This document shows, piece after piece, positions 17,188 through 24,772 of a DNA stretch of 64,000 nucleotides. Position numbers and translations under genes: made by a program. Within the stretch, counting starts at the first letter, position 1. Each line of letters opens with the position of its first letter. This DNA is from Chryseobacterium binzhouense. Its GTDB lineage: Bacteria; Bacteroidota; Bacteroidia; Flavobacteriales; Weeksellaceae. A model generated the notes under the pieces. That model ran no database searches and was not told the origin of the DNA. It worked only from the letters and a program-made list of their open reading frames with translations. Location: positions 310,001-374,000 of the forward strand of contig NZ_VKOG01000003.1 in NCBI RefSeq assembly GCF_007474545.1, in the 5' to 3' direction.

Positions 17188-18306
17188 ATGTCAAAAAGAG
17201 ATTATTACGAGGTTCTTGAGATCAGCAAATCTGCGAGTGCCGACGAAATAAAAAAAGCCTACCGAAAAATGGCAATTAAATATCATCCGGATAAAAATCC
17301 GGGTGACAAAGTTGCTGAAGAAAAATTTAAAGAGGCTGCTGAAGCTTATGAAGTACTGAGCGACGAACAAAAACGTGCAAGATATGACCAGTTTGGTCAT
17401 GCTGGAGTTAGCGGAAACGGCGGCTTTGGCGGCGGTGGTTTCGGCGGCGGTATGAATATGGAAGATATTTTCAGCCAGTTTGGAGATATTTTCGGTGGTG
17501 GCTTTGGCGGTTTTGGCGGTGGCGGCGGTGGTCGTCAACAGGTAAAAGGTTCTAATCTCAGAGTCAGAATCAAGCTAAACCTTGAGGAAATGGTTAACGG
17601 AACCCAAAAAACCCTCAAGGTAAAAAAAATGAAGCTGGCAGAAGGTGCGACTTCAAAAACCTGTCCTACGTGTAATGGTTCAGGAGTACAGATGAAGGTG
17701 ATGAACACCATGTTCGGACAGATGCAAACCCAAACTACCTGCGGAACTTGTCAAGGAATCGGAAAAGTAGCTGATAAAATTCCGGCAGGAGCCAATGCTC
17801 AGGGTTTAATAAAAGATGAAGAAGAAGTTACCATTAATATTCCGGCAGGTGCAAGAGACGGTATCCAGCTTAATGTAAGAGGAAAAGGTAACGATGCTCC
17901 TTTTGGAGGAGTACCGGGAGATCTTTTGGTGATTATTGAAGAAGAATCTGATCAGACGATAAAGAGAGAAGGCGATAATCTTCACCAGGAATTATATATT
18001 TCTTTTGCAGAAGCGGCACTTGGAACCAAAAAAGAAATTCCTACTGTGGGCGGAAAGGTAAAAATAACAATAGATGCAGGAACGCAATCAGGAAAAATAT
18101 TAAGATTGGCAGGAAAAGGTTTACCAAGTATCGACAGTTATGGAAAAGGCGATATGTTTATTCATATCAACGTCTGGACACCGCAAAAGCTTACAAAAGA
18201 TCAAAAAGACTTTTTTGAGAAACAAATGAATTCCGGAGAAATGGTTGCAGAACCATCCGGAAAAGAAAAAACTTTTTTTGACAAAGTAAAAGACTTATTC
18301 AACTAA
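17188..18306 (+). CDS. dnaJ: Chaperone DnaJ with a reduced zinc-finger domain
   Basis: A 372-residue type I J-protein that stimulates DnaK ATPase. The J domain (about 1-70) contains the essential HPD motif (KYHPDKNPG). A long Gly/Phe-rich linker follows (about 75-120). The Cys-rich domain has only two CxxCxGxG motifs, CPTCNGSG and CGTCQGIG, instead of the canonical four, so only one zinc centre can form. The C-terminal substrate-binding beta domains are complete. The reduced form is known in flavobacterial relatives as far as I recall. It is in tandem with grpE and ends at a terminator. Confidence 0.94.
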   Translation: MSKRDYYEVLEISKSASADEIKKAYRKMAIKYHPDKNPGDKVAEEKFKEAAEAYEVLSDEQKRARYDQFGHAGVSGNGGFGGGGFGGGMNMEDIFSQFGDIFGGGFGGFGGGGGGRQQVKGSNLRVRIKLNLEEMVNGTQKTLKVKKMKLAEGATSKTCPTCNGSGVQMKVMNTMFGQMQTQTTCGTCQGIGKVADKIPAGANAQGLIKDEEEVTINIPAGARDGIQLNVRGKGNDAPFGGVPGDLLVIIEEESDQTIKREGDNLHQELYISFAEAALGTKKEIPTVGGKVKITIDAGTQSGKILRLAGKGLPSIDSYGKGDMFIHINVWTPQKLTKDQKDFFEKQMNSGEMVAEPSGKEKTFFDKVKDLFN

Positions 18307-18308
18307 AA

Positions 18309-18340
18309 TAAGAGGCTTACAAAAGCCTCTTATCCTTTTT
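18309..18340 (+). terminator. Terminator of grpE-dnaJ
   Basis: TAAGAGGCTT / AAGCCTCTTA, 10-bp stem, ACAA loop, followed by ATCCTTTTT, directly after the dnaJ stop codon. Confidence 0.85.
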
Positions 18341-18439
18341 ATTAAAATACATAACATATATGCATGGGAACATGATTGAAATCCGCTATAATTAAAGGAT
18401 TTTTTTGTATTTTCGATGCATATTTAAAACTATTTCAAA

Positions 18440-18790
18440 ATGAATTATCAACTTAAGCTTCGAACACCGGAATCTAACGCCAATCTTGTATTTCATGCTA
18501 TTTTGTTTGATGCTTTTAAGGTAAATGTTGTTGAAAGATATACCGGAAAGGGTTCTAAATTGTGCGAGGTTATTCTAAAAGTAAGAACTTTGGATGATCA
18601 AATTATCAACAGAAAAGACGGCTTCGTCAAAATAAAATTAAAGGGGGAAGATTTTGATATTTACAAAAATCTGATCAAAACGCTTACTTCTTATGATTAT
18701 AAAAACAGACTAATCAACAGAAATAAAGCTGATGAAGATTTTGTACATTTCGTTCTGAGACTTGTCATTATTAATTATAATTTCAGCTGA
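18440..18790 (+). CDS. Hypothetical protein, unknown function
   Basis: A 116-residue protein not recognised as a known family. It opens MNYQLKLRTPESNANLVFHA and has a mixed alpha/beta pattern without signal peptide or membrane segments. The composition (Lys/Asn/Leu-rich, evenly charged) looks like a real soluble protein. It stands alone after the dnaJ terminator. The 3' side is a gene-poor region with a possible decayed reading frame on the other strand, so this locus may be a site of gene turnover. Confidence 0.55.
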   Translation: MNYQLKLRTPESNANLVFHAILFDAFKVNVVERYTGKGSKLCEVILKVRTLDDQIINRKDGFVKIKLKGEDFDIYKNLIKTLTSYDYKNRLINRNKADEDFVHFVLRLVIINYNFS

Positions 18791-18805
18791 AAATAAAATA
18801 CTCGT

Positions 18806-19045
18806 TTAAATTTTTTTTGTATTTATAAGGAGTGTTGTCCTTAAATCAGGTAGACAAATCAAAACATCAGATAGAATAATCTCAAAATGATTTTGCATTT
18901 GTGCTGCTCTTATAATGTTTGTTCCGGAAGTTATAACAATTCCTTTCATAGTAACTTTATATTTTAGTTTTCTATCTTGTCTGTGCCATTTTACTGTTAG
19001 TCCAATATGAGGATTATCAATATAATTTTCTACATTCTTAAATTG
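18806..19045 (-). pseudogene. Possible gene remnant without start codon
   Basis: On the minus strand a frame stays open for 79 codons after a TGA at 19046-19048, to a TAA at 18806. It reads YIDNPHIGLTVKWHRQDRK in its first third and later MKGIVITSGTNIIRAAQ. There is no start codon near its beginning; the first in-frame ATG is about a third of the way in. The text looks protein-like but an open frame of this length could arise by chance in AT-rich DNA. Otherwise the gap 18791-19250 shows nothing. Confidence 0.22.
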
Positions 19046-19250
19046 TCAATTAAAAAAATATTTACAATTTTAAAGTTTTAAGGATTAAAAGAGTATTTTA
19101 AAATTTTACCAATTTACTATTGTATTGAAGTTTCCTTAATTTCAATTTTCTAGCGGTTATAATTCACCTATATTTTTATTTTCATTTTAAAAAAGATAAA
19201 TTATACCATAAGTCCGTTCATTTTTAACACTAATTGAGATTGGTATTATC

Positions 19251-19258
19251 TAAATTTG
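19251..19258 (+). promoter_or_regulatory. -7 promoter element of the USP operon
   Basis: TAAATTTG matches TAnnTTTG, 30 bp before the ATG at 19289. It overlaps the start of the longer reading frame at 19256 and therefore supports 19289 as the true start of the universal stress protein. Confidence 0.55.
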
Positions 19259-19288
19259 TATATTAATTTTAGAATTATTCTAAACCAA

Positions 19289-20197
19289 ATGCAAAATTTT
19301 ATCAGTACAATTTTAGTGGCGGTTGATTTTACAGAAAAATCACGTAATGCGGTCGTAATGGCTGTAAATATTGCTCTACGTCACAAAGCAAGAGTTATAT
19401 TATTTCACAATATAACCAACCATACCATCATCGACAGAACGGGAAAGCAGGCTATAGGCGCGGAAACTATTGATGAAAACTATAAAAAAACAGAGTTTGC
19501 ACTTAACGAATTGGAAATTTCCATCACGTCACAATATCCTGAGCTGAAATTGCAGACTTTGATTAAAAATGACAGTTTGGTGCACGCTATCAATGATACA
19601 GTTCATGAAGAAGCGGTAGATCTTGTAGTTTGTGGAAGTTCAGGACGGCAAAATTTCACCCAATTATTTTTAGGTTCGCTTTCTTATGAAATTTTAACAG
19701 AAGCCAACAGTTCTGTTTTACTGGTTCCTGAAAAATGCAGAAAATATGCTTTTGACAAGATCCTCGTGCCTGTAAGAGTTTTAGAAGATCTTGCTGATAA
19801 AGTTGACCTCTCAATTGCTATTGCAAAGAAAAACAAGGGCGTTATCAGCCTTTTGGGAATCAGCAATGAAGATGATCTATTAAAAATTAAAGATGCTTAC
19901 CAAAGAGCCCGGACAAGTATTGCCATTAAAGCGCAGGACTATGACTCACAGTTTTTAATGACAAGAAGCAAAGCCACTCAAATATCCAAATTTTCTCATG
20001 AAGATGATGCTGACATTATTATTCTTAATTATAAGGATGAAGACAGCTGGAAATCATTCTTCCTGGAAAATTTCTTCAAACAAATTATTAATAATACAGA
20101 CATTCCTTTATTTTTCTTAAAAAGCAAAAGAATGATTGACAAAGAAAAAACGGATGATAATATGGGTATTGATATTACTCTGCCATCTCCCGGATAA
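19289..20197 (+). CDS. Universal stress protein, tandem-domain type
   Basis: A 302-residue cytoplasmic protein starting MQNFISTILVAVDFTEKS. The first USP domain (about 1-145) has the Asp of AVDFT and the GSSGRQNFTQLFLGS segment, which corresponds to the ATP-binding G-x2-G-x9-G(S/T) loop. The second domain (about 150-285) is degenerate and lacks a clear nucleotide loop. Tandem USPs of this type are common in Bacteroidota; the exact stress role is unknown. It heads an operon with a GNAT acetyltransferase and an alanine/ornithine racemase-like protein, with gaps of 10 bp and 1 bp. Confidence 0.85.
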   Translation: MQNFISTILVAVDFTEKSRNAVVMAVNIALRHKARVILFHNITNHTIIDRTGKQAIGAETIDENYKKTEFALNELEISITSQYPELKLQTLIKNDSLVHAINDTVHEEAVDLVVCGSSGRQNFTQLFLGSLSYEILTEANSSVLLVPEKCRKYAFDKILVPVRVLEDLADKVDLSIAIAKKNKGVISLLGISNEDDLLKIKDAYQRARTSIAIKAQDYDSQFLMTRSKATQISKFSHEDDADIIILNYKDEDSWKSFFLENFFKQIINNTDIPLFFLKSKRMIDKEKTDDNMGIDITLPSPG

Positions 20198-20207
20198 AAC
20201 AAAAATT

Positions 20208-20654
20208 ATGATAACATTACAAAAATATTCAGATGAAAACCAACTCATTACAAATCAAAAAAAAGAGATCATACAGTTTCTTTTCGAACATTTGGAACAA
20301 TACGGTGATCCGGAAAAAGATATTTCTGATGCTGTCGACTACGCATTAGGATATAACAACAAGCCAGGTGGTATTATTATTACTGCAAGAGATGAAGATA
20401 AAAATGATATTGTGGGAGCCGTTGTTGTAAATAAAACCGGTATGGGCGGATATATTCCCGAAAACATTCTCGTGTATATTGCCACTGATAAAAACATACG
20501 TGGAAAAGGCATCGGAAAAAAACTGATGCATCATGCTATTGATTCTTCACAGGGAGATATCGCCCTCCATTGTGAACCGGAAAATCCGGCAATACATCTT
20601 TACAGGAAACTAGGATTTTCCAGTAAATATCTTGAAATGCGATTAAAAAAATAA
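20208..20654 (+). CDS. GNAT-family N-acetyltransferase
   Basis: A 148-residue acetyl-CoA-dependent acetyltransferase. I start it at the ATG at 20208 (MITLQKYSDENQ), because the frame upstream overlaps the stress protein gene and is not family-like. The acetyl-CoA pyrophosphate loop is R-G-K-G-I-G-K-K-L (Q/RxxGxG/A). The C-terminal segment ENPAIHLYRKLGF is the conserved beta6-alpha4 region. Substrate is unknown, but linkage to the PLP racemase one base downstream suggests amino-acid or amine metabolism. Confidence 0.85.
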   Translation: MITLQKYSDENQLITNQKKEIIQFLFEHLEQYGDPEKDISDAVDYALGYNNKPGGIIITARDEDKNDIVGAVVVNKTGMGGYIPENILVYIATDKNIRGKGIGKKLMHHAIDSSQGDIALHCEPENPAIHLYRKLGFSSKYLEMRLKK

Positions 20655-20655
20655 A

Positions 20656-21771
20656 ATGTCACACATTACTTTAAATACCAGCAAATTACTTCATAATTAC
20701 AATTACCTCAACGAACTTTTCAAAGAAAATAACATCGAATGGGCTGTAGTTGCAAAATTGCTTTGCGGTAATGAGAAGTTTCTGCAAAGTCTTCTGGAAA
20801 TCTTTGATAAGGAAATCTGCGATTCCCGGCTGACAAATTTGCGCCACATAAAAGATCTTTCTCCAAAAACGCAGACGGTTTACATAAAACCACCTGCAAA
20901 AAGACTGGCTAAAAGCATTGTAAAATATGCAGATGTTAGTTTTAATACAGAATTAGATACTATTAAAGCCCTTTCTGATGAAGCCATCAAGCAAAACAAA
21001 ACACATAAAATTGTTATCATGGTGGAAATGGGAGAATTAAGAGAAGGTATCATGATAAAAAATCTATCGTCATTTTATGGTGAAGTGATCAAAATGTCTA
21101 ATATCGAAGTGGTGGGAATAGGAACCAACCTCAACTGTCTCAACGGAATCCTTCCTGATGAGAAAAAATTAACTGAACTCAACCGTTTTAAAGAAATTAT
21201 TGAGGAAACTCATCAGACAAAAATTCCATTCATATCAGCAGGTTCATCAGTTACTATTCCGCTTATTTTTAAAAATAAAATACCGGAAGGAATCAACCAT
21301 TTCAGAATTGGTGAAACCCTGTTTTTCGGTACCGATGTTTACCACGATTCAGTAATCAAAGGAATGTATCAGGATGTTTTTAAGCTTACGGCAGAGATCA
21401 TCGAAATTGTAGAAAAACCAATGATTCCTACGGGAGATATAGGAACAAACCTTACCGGAGAAAAACCCGTGCACGATAAAAGAAACAAAGGAAAAACCTC
21501 AGTCAGAGCTATTGTTGATGTCGGTATTTTGGATATTGATCCTAAAAATATAAAGCCGAAATATTCCGGGGTTGAAATCATCGGAGCCAGTTCAGACATG
21601 ATGATTCTTGATCTTGCAGATAACGGCAACGATTACCATATTGGAGACACCATTGAATTCAGTATGAATTATATGGCTGTTCTGCGTGCAATGAACTCTG
21701 AATATGTAGATAAAACAATTGAAAAGAAAATCAGTGCAAAGCATCTGAAAATACTGGAACATCTTAATTAA
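20656..21771 (+). CDS. Alanine/ornithine racemase-like PLP enzyme
   Basis: A 371-residue protein with an alanine-racemase N-terminal TIM barrel. The PLP-binding Lys is in WAVVAKLLCGN (Lys34), IGTNLNC is conserved, and the phosphate-binding region is SAGSSVTIPLI. The family (YhfX/ornithine racemase-like) interconverts L- and D-amino acids. The C-terminal domain ends with FSMNYMAVLRAM, like the ornithine racemase of clostridia. The true substrate is uncertain. Co-transcribed with the stress protein and the GNAT enzyme, suggesting a D-amino-acid-related stress module, which is inference. Confidence 0.75.
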   Translation: MSHITLNTSKLLHNYNYLNELFKENNIEWAVVAKLLCGNEKFLQSLLEIFDKEICDSRLTNLRHIKDLSPKTQTVYIKPPAKRLAKSIVKYADVSFNTELDTIKALSDEAIKQNKTHKIVIMVEMGELREGIMIKNLSSFYGEVIKMSNIEVVGIGTNLNCLNGILPDEKKLTELNRFKEIIEETHQTKIPFISAGSSVTIPLIFKNKIPEGINHFRIGETLFFGTDVYHDSVIKGMYQDVFKLTAEIIEIVEKPMIPTGDIGTNLTGEKPVHDKRNKGKTSVRAIVDVGILDIDPKNIKPKYSGVEIIGASSDMMILDLADNGNDYHIGDTIEFSMNYMAVLRAMNSEYVDKTIEKKISAKHLKILEHLN

Positions 21772-21791
21772 GAGTTTATTTGAGTTATATT

Positions 21792-21818
21792 ATACCATAA
21801 GCAATTATGGTATTTTTT
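21792..21818 (+). terminator. Hairpin with GCAA loop before the AraC gene
   Basis: ATACCATAA / TTATGGTAT, 9-bp perfect stem with a GCAA tetraloop and a T6 tract, 20 bp after the racemase stop codon. The next gene's first possible ATG (21807) is inside the stem; the preferred start at 21819 follows the T-tract immediately. The hairpin may terminate the operon or control read-through into the regulator gene. Confidence 0.7.
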
Positions 21819-22727
21819 ATGTTTATATTTGATAAAGAAAATATTGAAATTGTGAATCATACCATTCAATCCCTTACTTTAAGCAGGCTTAAAAAACCCT
21901 CACCACTGCGAAATGACTTTATCATGATGCCGCTTGAAGAATTTGCAGCAAAATTACAGCCAGGCTCAGATTTACATTTTAAAAATAAGTTTTATGCAGT
22001 TTTACTTTTCAGGAATGCTAAAGGATCTCTTATGATTGATCATCAGGAGTTTGATTTGCAACCTATGAAGTTTTTTTTCATCAATTATAATCAGGTATAT
22101 CATTTTAAAAACTTTGAGTGCATAGAAGGAAATGCGCTTCTGTTTACCAAATCATTTTACAATTATATCTATACCGGAAATAAAGTCATCAAAAGCGATA
22201 CAGCTCTTCATGATGTGGCGCCATACATTTTGCCTTCTGATGATAATGCAGAAGATCTCTTCAGAACTTTTGAAGAACTTCAGAAAGAATACAGCAAAAA
22301 TAAATTACTGAGAAAAGAGATAATTTGTCTTTTGTTGAAAGTTTTTATCTTAAAATATATTAGGAATTCAAATAAACGAAACCGCAGCAAAAAATCTCCG
22401 GACCATAAAAAAGAAATTGTAGAAAACTTCAGCAGTCTCGTAGAAAAGCATTATAAAGAACTGAAAATCACTTCAAAATATGCAGAAAAACTCAATTTGA
22501 CACCCAATTACCTGAATGCACTTATCAAAGAAAATATGGACATTTCTGCGGGTGAAATGATTAAAAACCGGGTAATACTCGAAGCGAAAAGACTGCTCCT
22601 TCATACAACACTTTCTGTAACGCAGATTTCCTATGAGCTTGGCTTCAACGACAACTCTCATTTTGGAAAATATTTCAAATCTTCTACAAAATACTCTCCT
22701 CAACAGTACAGATTACTCAATCTGTAA
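21819..22727 (+). CDS. AraC-family transcriptional regulator
   Basis: A 302-residue regulator (start MFIFDKENIEIVNHT; an upstream ATG at 21807 lies in the preceding hairpin). The N-terminal cupin-like sensor domain (about 25-150) is followed by a linker and a C-terminal double HTH (about 200-302). The HTH signature is VTQISYELGFNDNSHFGKYFKSSTKYSPQQYR, the usual AraC second helix-turn-helix. The sensed ligand is unknown. It may control the upstream USP-GNAT-racemase operon. No room for a separate promoter is seen between the hairpin and the start, so expression may depend on read-through. Confidence 0.88.
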   Translation: MFIFDKENIEIVNHTIQSLTLSRLKKPSPLRNDFIMMPLEEFAAKLQPGSDLHFKNKFYAVLLFRNAKGSLMIDHQEFDLQPMKFFFINYNQVYHFKNFECIEGNALLFTKSFYNYIYTGNKVIKSDTALHDVAPYILPSDDNAEDLFRTFEELQKEYSKNKLLRKEIICLLLKVFILKYIRNSNKRNRSKKSPDHKKEIVENFSSLVEKHYKELKITSKYAEKLNLTPNYLNALIKENMDISAGEMIKNRVILEAKRLLLHTTLSVTQISYELGFNDNSHFGKYFKSSTKYSPQQYRLLNL

Positions 22728-22765
22728 ACAAATTTTCTGATATAATCTGCCTGAATTTTAAACAA

Positions 22766-22788
22766 TAAAAAAGCCCCGATAAAGGGGC
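22766..22788 (-). terminator. Terminator of the tRNA gene
   Basis: Read on the minus strand, GCCCC-TTTATC-GGGGC followed by TTTTTTATT, located 6 bp after the 3' end of the tRNA gene. Confidence 0.8.
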
Positions 22789-22793
22789 AAATG

Positions 22794-22865
22794 TGACCGC
22801 AGAAGGATTCGAACCCTCACTGTCGGAGCCGAAATCCGAAGTTCTATCCATTAAACTATGCAGCC
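22794..22865 (-). tRNA. tRNA-Arg (anticodon TCG)
   Basis: The minus strand folds into a 72-nt cloverleaf starting GGCTGCA and ending TGCGGTC plus discriminator A. The acceptor stem contains two wobble pairs. The anticodon arm is TCGGA-TTTCGGC-TCCGA with anticodon TCG, reading CGA as Arg. The T arm contains the standard GGTTCGAATCC. The 3' CCA is not encoded. A hairpin terminator follows. Confidence 0.95.
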
Positions 22866-22920
22866 ATTTTATTTAATTGATATAATAGTCATGCATTAAT
22901 CACCATTTATCAATAATTTC

Positions 22921-24690
22921 TTAGAAAGTGATCTTCGCTCCTCCTGTAATCTGTGCACCAAGAACTTTATATCCTTTGTACGTCTGATATTTAGAGCTTA
23001 AAAGATTATTTCCGAGTGCAAAAATACTGAAATTTTTGTGAATTTTGTACTCTGCTGATAAGTTTAAATCTGCATAACCGCCAACTTTATCATTGGTATC
23101 CTCCGTAGACTGAAACATCATAGCGGGATTTGCCACATCTTCTAGCAAGTAAGAGTTTGTAGTTCTGTCACTTGCAAATATTCCTCTGAAGCCTAAAGAC
23201 AGTTTTTTATCCAATAAAGTATATTTTGCACCGATACTTCCTGTCAATAAAGGAACATTATAAATATTTTCGTAATTCTTAAGATCATATCTTAAAAATC
23301 TTACATCGGCATCTACAACCAGATTCTCCAGCGGAAAATACTGAAGACTTCCTTTAATGTCGCTTACATTTCCGTCATCGTAAACAGCAGAAAATGTGTT
23401 GGCAAAATCAAATCCCGGTCTGTCTAAAGTAAACTCGTTAGAAAAAAGATTGTTGGCGCTGAAAAACATAATATTTTTCATCTTGCCAAATCCTGCGGAA
23501 ACATCATATTTAAAAGTTTCATCAATATCCCCTCTCAAACCTGCATAGAAATGATACGTTGTTTCTGTAGGTCTCAGCAATTGATCTGAAACAAGAAAGG
23601 GGTTTGCCTGAAGCAATTCTCCGTAGGTATTTAATTTTAAACCACCGTCGATTCCTCCGTAAAATTTGAATTCATTAGAGGCAGCTACCTGAAATTCTGC
23701 TTTTGGAAACCAATACGTTTTGTTGTTTTTCACTTCTTCAGCAAGCATCATATTTGAGTTTCTGGCATTTAAAAAATTAAATACAGAACCTAGAGTAAGA
23801 TAAGATTCACCCTTCGCAAAAGTAATTTTCGGAGCAATATCTGCATTAAAAAATGTTGCAGAATTTTTGCTGAGTAAAGCAAAATCGGTTTTTACGGTTT
23901 CTAAGCCCAAACCTAAATCAGCATTCATCACAATTCCGTTCTTTGAAAGTTCAACGGCGTGTTTGGAAAGGTTTGCCAAAATAGACGCCTGATTCTCTTT
24001 GGCATTAAAATGATCCGTTAAGAATGATGATTTTACTCTTACGTCATTTAAGATTTCATTAGAATAAAAATCGTAATAACCATTCACTTTAAACTGATTG
24101 ACTTTCTGCGTCAAATCTACATCCGCCGAAGGAGCCAAAGCGTAAATTCCGTAATAATTATAATTATCTAAGCCATATTCTGCATTTACGTTGATCTTAC
24201 CCTTTTCTCCGTAAGAATTTAAAAATGCACCTAAAGTTGCTGAACTTTGTTTAGAATCCCAAGGATAATCTTTTTTTAATCCGTTGGTAGACAAAACGTG
24301 AACATCCGCTCCTACTTCCAGTTTATTTTCAAGAGTTTTGGAAATATTTCCATCAGCCAGAATCTTCCCGTAATTCCCCATTCCAATCTGGAAATAGTTG
24401 TTTTGGGCTGTTCCTTCAAACTTCGGAGCGACATCTTCTCCCTGAATGGTTGAAGTTTTAAAATCTGATACCGCAGGAACATCTGTAATCGTATATTTTA
24501 CGGGATTTGCGGATTTCTCTTCGGGCGGATAATTCTTCTCCGTGACTACAGAAGTTTTTTTCTTTTCGATTTTTTTTACTTCCGGCTCTCTTTTTTTATT
24601 AAGAATCAATCTTTCTTCTTTAATCTGAGAAAACGCTACAGAAGAAACTCCTAAGAAAAGTATAGATAATATTTGAATTTTCTTGTTCAT
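22921..24690 (-). CDS. Outer-membrane beta-barrel protein, TonB-receptor-like barrel
   Basis: A 589-residue protein with a Sec signal peptide (cleavage after VAFSQ) and a Lys/Glu-rich periplasmic stretch (about 25-60). The remainder consists of repeated amphipathic beta-strands ending in ITGGAKITF. The C-terminal 250 residues resemble the barrel of TonB-dependent receptors, but no plug domain or TonB box is visible. It may therefore be a plugless or partner-dependent barrel. The gene is 82 bp downstream of a 987-residue TPR protein on the same strand. The two probably work together at the outer membrane; the cargo is unknown. Confidence 0.75.
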   Translation of the reverse strand: MNKKIQILSILFLGVSSVAFSQIKEERLILNKKREPEVKKIEKKKTSVVTEKNYPPEEKSANPVKYTITDVPAVSDFKTSTIQGEDVAPKFEGTAQNNYFQIGMGNYGKILADGNISKTLENKLEVGADVHVLSTNGLKKDYPWDSKQSSATLGAFLNSYGEKGKINVNAEYGLDNYNYYGIYALAPSADVDLTQKVNQFKVNGYYDFYSNEILNDVRVKSSFLTDHFNAKENQASILANLSKHAVELSKNGIVMNADLGLGLETVKTDFALLSKNSATFFNADIAPKITFAKGESYLTLGSVFNFLNARNSNMMLAEEVKNNKTYWFPKAEFQVAASNEFKFYGGIDGGLKLNTYGELLQANPFLVSDQLLRPTETTYHFYAGLRGDIDETFKYDVSAGFGKMKNIMFFSANNLFSNEFTLDRPGFDFANTFSAVYDDGNVSDIKGSLQYFPLENLVVDADVRFLRYDLKNYENIYNVPLLTGSIGAKYTLLDKKLSLGFRGIFASDRTTNSYLLEDVANPAMMFQSTEDTNDKVGGYADLNLSAEYKIHKNFSIFALGNNLLSSKYQTYKGYKVLGAQITGGAKITF

Positions 24691-24772
24691 ATATGTTGTA
24701 TTAATGTATAAAGTAAAAAGTATTAATGATTAAATTACATCAACAAATTTTACATGAATACGACAGTACATT

